Both the position numbers and the translations under genes were made by a program. Positions 30,203 through 33,835 of a stretch of DNA of 33,835 bases are shown here, one piece after another. Position 1 is the first letter of the stretch, and every line of letters starts with the position of its first letter. This DNA is from an uncultured Dorea sp. (GTDB taxonomy: Bacteria; Bacillota; Clostridia; Lachnospirales; Lachnospiraceae): positions 1-33,835 of the forward strand of contig CAJTQA010000037.1 of assembly GCA_910578455.1 (NCBI GenBank), read 5' to 3'. The notes under the pieces were generated by a model. That model saw only the letters and a program-made list of their open reading frames with translations. It was not told the DNA's origin and did not search any database.

Positions 30203-31166
30203 AGTACATCAGCACCCCGCTTTCCTTCTCTTCCGCGGTCTCCTTTAGCACCTGTGCCTCTGACTTGGGGATAAGCGCGGAAACTCCCGAAAACAGCTCG
30301 TTAAGCATGCTGACCTTGCTCTTTGGCTGGTAAAACTCATATGTTCCAAGTTCCCGGCTCATTTCGGCTTTCATGTCATCATAGGTGCCAATCTCGTCTA
30401 TCAGGCCATTTTCCTTTGCCTGTTTTGCAGTATATGTGCGCCCGTCTGCCAGTTTCTTCACCTCTTCCACAGGCATGTTCCTTCCGTCCGACACTTTCTT
30501 TACAAAGCTCTCGTAACATTCGTCTACCTGTGACTGGTAAATCGCAATCTGCTCTTCCGTCATCTGGCTGCTGTCTTTATTCTTTCCGCTTGTAATGCTG
30601 ATATAGCGCATCCCCAGCTTTTCATACAGCCCGGTCAGGTCATAGCCCGACATGATGACGCCGATGGAGCCTGTCACCGTATTGGGATTTGCATAGATCC
30701 TGTCTGAGGGCATAGACACCATGTAGCCGCCTGACGCCGCATAATGAGCCATATAATCCCATACAGGTCGCCCTGTCTTCTCTTTGTATTCTTCCAGTTT
30801 CATATAAAGCTCTTCAGACTCGTAAACCGTTCCTCCCGGAGAATCCACATAGAGAAGAATCCCTTTATTGTTGGAATCATCTATCAATTCGTCAATGTAC
30901 TCCAGCGTCGTCACATGCTGGTATCCTGCCGGGGTATCAAAAATACCGGTTTCCACCTGCTCCTGAATGGTTCCCACCACGTCCACCACAGCAATATAAT
31001 CCTTTATCGGCGCGTCAAAGTCAAACCCGCCGGTCAGAGATATGGCCTCCTCCATACTTTTTTCCAAAGATTTTTGAGAAAACGTATTGCTGATCACGCT
31101 GCTCACCCCGATGATGATGAACAGCGCTGCCGCTACTGTCATACCGATTATCTGTTTTTTATTCAT
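30183..31166 (-). CDS. sppA: Signal peptide peptidase SppA (36K type)
   Basis: A 327-aa membrane-anchored serine protease that degrades signal peptides left in the membrane after secretion. One N-terminal membrane helix (about residues 5-25) is followed by an S49 protease domain. The nucleophile is S145 in YAASGGYMVS and the likely general base is K197 in SGKNKD; the spacing of 52 residues equals that of the Ser/Lys dyad in B. subtilis SppA. LLYVDSPGGTVYESEE and TGSIGVI form the oxyanion and substrate regions. The ATG at 31166 has GAGG 8 nt upstream; an 11-codon longer frame begins inside the end of pheT without support. It lies between pheT and the RDD gene. Confidence 0.95.
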   Translation of the reverse strand: MNKKQIIGMTVAAALFIIIGVSSVISNTFSQKSLEKSMEEAISLTGGFDFDAPIKDYIAVVDVVGTIQEQVETGIFDTPAGYQHVTTLEYIDELIDDSNNKGILLYVDSPGGTVYESEELYMKLEEYKEKTGRPVWDYMAHYAASGGYMVSMPSDRIYANPNTVTGSIGVIMSGYDLTGLYEKLGMRYISITSGKNKDSSQMTEEQIAIYQSQVDECYESFVKKVSDGRNMPVEEVKKLADGRTYTAKQAKENGLIDEIGTYDDMKAEMSRELGTYEFYQPKSKVSMLNELFSGVSALIPKSEAQVLKETAEEKESGVLMYYAEQLQ

Positions 31167-31182
31167 CCGTAAAACCTCTTTT

Positions 31183-33603
31183 CTATTTCCGCAGCTCAAT
31201 TCCCATGCCGTCGAGTGCTTTCAGGATTCTGTCCATTGCCTCCGTCACCTCTGCATCTGACAGTGTCTTATCCTTTGCCCTGAACACGATGGAATAAGCG
31301 ATAGACTTAAAACCTTCCTTAATCTGGGAGCCCTCGTAGAGATCAAACAGCCCATAGCTCTCTAAATACGCTCCCCCTTTCTTTTCAATGACTTCCTCAA
31401 TCTGCCCTGCCAGGATGTGCTTTGGCACTACCATGCTGATGTCGCGGTTTACAGCCGGGAATCTGGCAATTCCGGCATACTTCCTGTCAAAAGTAGCCAT
31501 CTTGACAATATACGGCATGTCAATGACTGCCACGTAAGCCCTCGTTCCGATACCATAGCTGTCTGCCACTTCCGGGTGTACCTCTCCCAAGTACCCAACC
31601 GTCTCTCCATTGTAAATAATATTCGCCTGACGTCCCGGATGGAGATACGGCTTTCCGGCATTGGGGTCATAGCTTTCTTTTCCCCGCAATCCCACTTTGT
31701 CAAAGAACTCCTCTACCACGCCTTTCATGCTGAAGAAATCTCCCTCTCCGTACATTCCGAGGGTAAACTGCATCCTTTCCTCCGGCAGCTCTGAAAGAGG
31801 CAGCGTCTTTGGAAGATAGATATTTCCAAGCTCATAGAGCCTTACATTTTTATTCCTGCGGTTGTAGTTAGTTGCCAGCGACGTAAGCATCCCGTTTAAA
31901 GACGTCGTACGCATAATGCTGTAATCCTCCCCGAGAGGGTTCATGATCTCCACCGTATTTCTCAGAGGAGAATCCGCCGGGATCAAAAGCTTGTCAAATA
32001 CCTTCGGGCTCTCAAAGGAATAGCTCATCCCCTGGCTGAATCCGCAGAACTCCGCAATATCCCTGGCAATCTCCTCAATCCTCAGCTTAAAGGAAAGCTT
32101 GCCTGCTGTGGCCTCCCCGGCCGGCAGCGTCGTAGGGATATTGTCATAGCCGTAAAATCTCGCAACTTCCTCTGCCAGATCCGCAAGGCGGAACAAGTCA
32201 TGGCGGAACGTAGGCGCAATCACCTCGTTCGTCTCCGCGTCATATTCAAGGTCAAGCATTTTAAAGTAAGAAAGCATCTCTTCCCTGGAAATGTCCGTAC
32301 CGAGAATCGCATTAATCTTCTCCGCGTCAAAAGGAACCCTCACCGGTTCTTTCTTCTTCCCGTACACATCCACGATGCCTCCGACTACCTCTCCGGCCCC
32401 AAGCTCTTCAACGAGCTGGCAGGCGCGGTTAATAGCTGCCTTTGCATTGTTAGGATCAAGCCCTTTTTCAAACTTGCCCGACGCATCTGTCCGAAGGCCC
32501 ACTTTCTTGCTGGATTTACGGATATTCGTGCCGTCGAAACATGCCGCCTCAAAAAGCATAGTATGCACGTCATCCGTGATCATGGAATTCTCTCCGCCCA
32601 TGATGCCCGCAATGCCCACAGATTTCTCACCGTCGCAGATCATCAGTACGGAATCATCCATCTGCCGCTCCTGCCCGTCCAGTGTCACAAACTTTTCATC
32701 TTTTGCAGCTCTGCGAACGATAATCTCACGGCCTGCGATCGTGTCAAGGTCATAGGCATGCATGGGCTGCCCGTACTCTTCCATCACATAGTTGGTGATG
32801 TCAACCAGATTGTTGATGGGACGGATTCCCACAGACGCAAGCCTCCTCTGCATCCACTTAGGAGACGGCCCGATCTTGATATTTTTTACCACCCTGGCAC
32901 AATACCTGGGGCACAGCTTAGTATCTTTCACGGAAACCTTGATATAGTCATTCACATCCTCGCCATTTCCCGTCTCCGTCACAACCGGCGGCACAAAGCT
33001 TTTCCGGAAAGTCGCCGCTGCCTCCCTGGCGATTCCGATTACGCTGAAACAGTCCACCCTGTTTGACGTCACCTCATACTCAAACACTACGTCGTCAAGC
33101 CCCAGGGCTTTCACAGCGCTTTCTCCCACTTGGGCGTCCTCCGGGAAAATGTAGATGCCATACTCCGGCGACTCCGGATACATATCTTTGTTTGAGCCAA
33201 GCTCCTCAATGGAGCACATCATGCCGAAACTCTCCACACCGCGAAGTTTCCCCTTCTTAATCTTTACGCCGCCTTCCACACGGCTGCCCGGCTCATGGCC
33301 TCCCGCCACGCGCCCGCCGTCTAACACCACCGGAACTTTGTCTCCTTCCTTCACGTTAGGCGCACCTGTAACGATCTGCACCGTCTCTGTGCCTACATTT
33401 ACCTGGCAGACAATCAGCTTATCTGCGTCCGGATGTTTTTCAATTTTGTCAATCTGGCCGATGACAATCTTGTCAAGGTCAGCGTCTAATTCTTCATATC
33501 CTTCTACCTTTGTGCCGGATAACGTCATGGCGTCAGTGTATTCCTGCGCCGTGACATTTAAGTCCGGGACATATGCTTTTATCCATGATAATGATGTATT
33601 CAT
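31183..33603 (-). CDS. pheT: Phenylalanyl-tRNA synthetase beta subunit
   Basis: The 806-aa beta subunit of the (alpha-beta)2 synthetase that charges tRNA-Phe. The N-terminal EMAP-like tRNA-binding domain covers about residues 40-150 (IGQIDKIEKHPDADKL, IVTGAPNVKEGDKVPV). The B3/B4 editing domain follows (LVDITNYVMEEYGQPMHAYD, GIAGIMGGENS). A B5 domain and the catalytic-like core (MNPLGEDYSIMRTTSLNGML) come next, and the C-terminal anticodon-binding FDX-ACB domain covers about 715-806 (FPAVNRDISMVVP to the end). The ATG has AAGGAG 8 nt upstream. pheS would normally lie just upstream, beyond the window end; instead about 230 nt of non-coding repeat DNA is seen up to the edge. Length and domains are complete. 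Confidence 0.99.
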   Translation of the reverse strand: MNTSLSWIKAYVPDLNVTAQEYTDAMTLSGTKVEGYEELDADLDKIVIGQIDKIEKHPDADKLIVCQVNVGTETVQIVTGAPNVKEGDKVPVVLDGGRVAGGHEPGSRVEGGVKIKKGKLRGVESFGMMCSIEELGSNKDMYPESPEYGIYIFPEDAQVGESAVKALGLDDVVFEYEVTSNRVDCFSVIGIAREAAATFRKSFVPPVVTETGNGEDVNDYIKVSVKDTKLCPRYCARVVKNIKIGPSPKWMQRRLASVGIRPINNLVDITNYVMEEYGQPMHAYDLDTIAGREIIVRRAAKDEKFVTLDGQERQMDDSVLMICDGEKSVGIAGIMGGENSMITDDVHTMLFEAACFDGTNIRKSSKKVGLRTDASGKFEKGLDPNNAKAAINRACQLVEELGAGEVVGGIVDVYGKKKEPVRVPFDAEKINAILGTDISREEMLSYFKMLDLEYDAETNEVIAPTFRHDLFRLADLAEEVARFYGYDNIPTTLPAGEATAGKLSFKLRIEEIARDIAEFCGFSQGMSYSFESPKVFDKLLIPADSPLRNTVEIMNPLGEDYSIMRTTSLNGMLTSLATNYNRRNKNVRLYELGNIYLPKTLPLSELPEERMQFTLGMYGEGDFFSMKGVVEEFFDKVGLRGKESYDPNAGKPYLHPGRQANIIYNGETVGYLGEVHPEVADSYGIGTRAYVAVIDMPYIVKMATFDRKYAGIARFPAVNRDISMVVPKHILAGQIEEVIEKKGGAYLESYGLFDLYEGSQIKEGFKSIAYSIVFRAKDKTLSDAEVTEAMDRILKALDGMGIELRK

Positions 33604-33639
33604 CTGTTTAACTCCTTTTACATTGATTTAATTTGTTTG

Positions 33640-33835
33640 GCTTTTGTACGGGCACTGCTCCTCTCTCTGCTCCGCAGTGCTAAGCTCGTTTCCGCTCCGC
33701 TCCTTCTCGCTTTACGGGCTCTCGCCCTATGCCGGGGAGCAATTCACCGATTGCTTTTGTGCCGGCTCCTCTCACCTTTACTCCGCAGTGCTAAGCTCGT
33801 TTCCGCTCCGCTCCTTCTCGCTTTACGGGCTCTCG
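33640..33835. repeat. Tandem repeat (about 111-nt unit) upstream of pheT
   Basis: A 55-nt sequence (33670-33724) recurs without a mismatch at 33781-33835, an offset of 111 nt, and the second copy runs into the window end. The flanks are also similar: GCTTTTGT occurs at 33640 and 33753, and CTCCTCTC follows in both. Within the unit GGGC-TCTC-GCCC (33716-33727) forms a short hairpin, read on the minus strand as a GAGA-loop stem. The core is built of CGCTC-like pieces. No ORF covers it. The whole stretch from 33604 to the end carries no gene. Confidence 0.85.

Noticed and set aside
32200..33066. 288-codon plus-strand open frame opposite pheT
   Set aside because: Complete antisense overlap with an intact pheT, composition unlike a real protein and no ribosome site.
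33670..33835. CRISPR array
   Set aside because: Only two 55-nt copies with a 56-nt non-unique spacer that is itself part of the repeating unit, and no cas genes.

Overview
This window reads as chromosomal DNA of an anaerobic Gram-positive Clostridia, most likely Lachnospiraceae. The evidence is the Firmicutes-style RpoB and RpoC with acidic tails, the anaerobic (cobalt-early) cobalamin genes, the many oxygen-sensitive iron-sulfur proteins, strong AGGAGG ribosome binding sites and mid-range GC. Every confident protein gene is on the minus strand, so transcription runs from high to low coordinates. The species cannot be named from this alone.

Layout in transcription order. (1) 33.8-28.3 kb: an intergenic tandem repeat, then pheT, sppA, an RDD membrane protein and queA. 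(2) 28.3-16.6 kb: a gap holding a candidate plus-strand small RNA and a probable minus-strand promoter, then a tightly packed twelve-gene cobalamin operon: cbiD, cbiF, cbiG, cbiH, a cbiJ-cbiE-cbiT fusion, cbiA, cobT, cobU, cobS, a short degenerate cobU paralogue, a cobC-type phosphatase and cbiB. Many genes overlap by ATGA. Known enzymes for C20 methylation (cbiL), precorrin-8 mutation (cbiC), cobalt insertion (cbiK/X) and cobyrate amidation (cbiP) are not here. (3) 16.5-12.8 kb: a cysteine desulfurase-like aminotransferase, then a separately promoted cassette of a double-cubane-cluster reductase, a DUF3343 putative sulfur/selenium carrier and an ATP-dependent activase, closed by a terminator. 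(4) 12.7-11.3 kb: a two-gene unit with its own promoter, an iron-sulfur flavoprotein and a Cys-rich DUF5714 protein. Its 3' end is fused to a decayed DUF1016/YhcG nuclease gene. (5) 10.3-7.9 kb: a ferredoxin-tailed aldo/keto reductase-fold protein and an M20 amidohydrolase. (6) 7.9-0.1 kb: rpoB and rpoC with their own promoter and a strong terminator, then what looks like the promoter of the next gene at the window edge.

How the parts fit: the largest block makes the lower-ligand half and much of the corrin ring of B12. The most unusual block is the double-cubane reductase cassette, where an ATP-driven electron donor, a cysteine-based carrier and a cysteine desulfurase lie together. Its physiological substrate is not evident from the sequence. 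The remaining genes are housekeeping, or redox and peptide metabolism genes.
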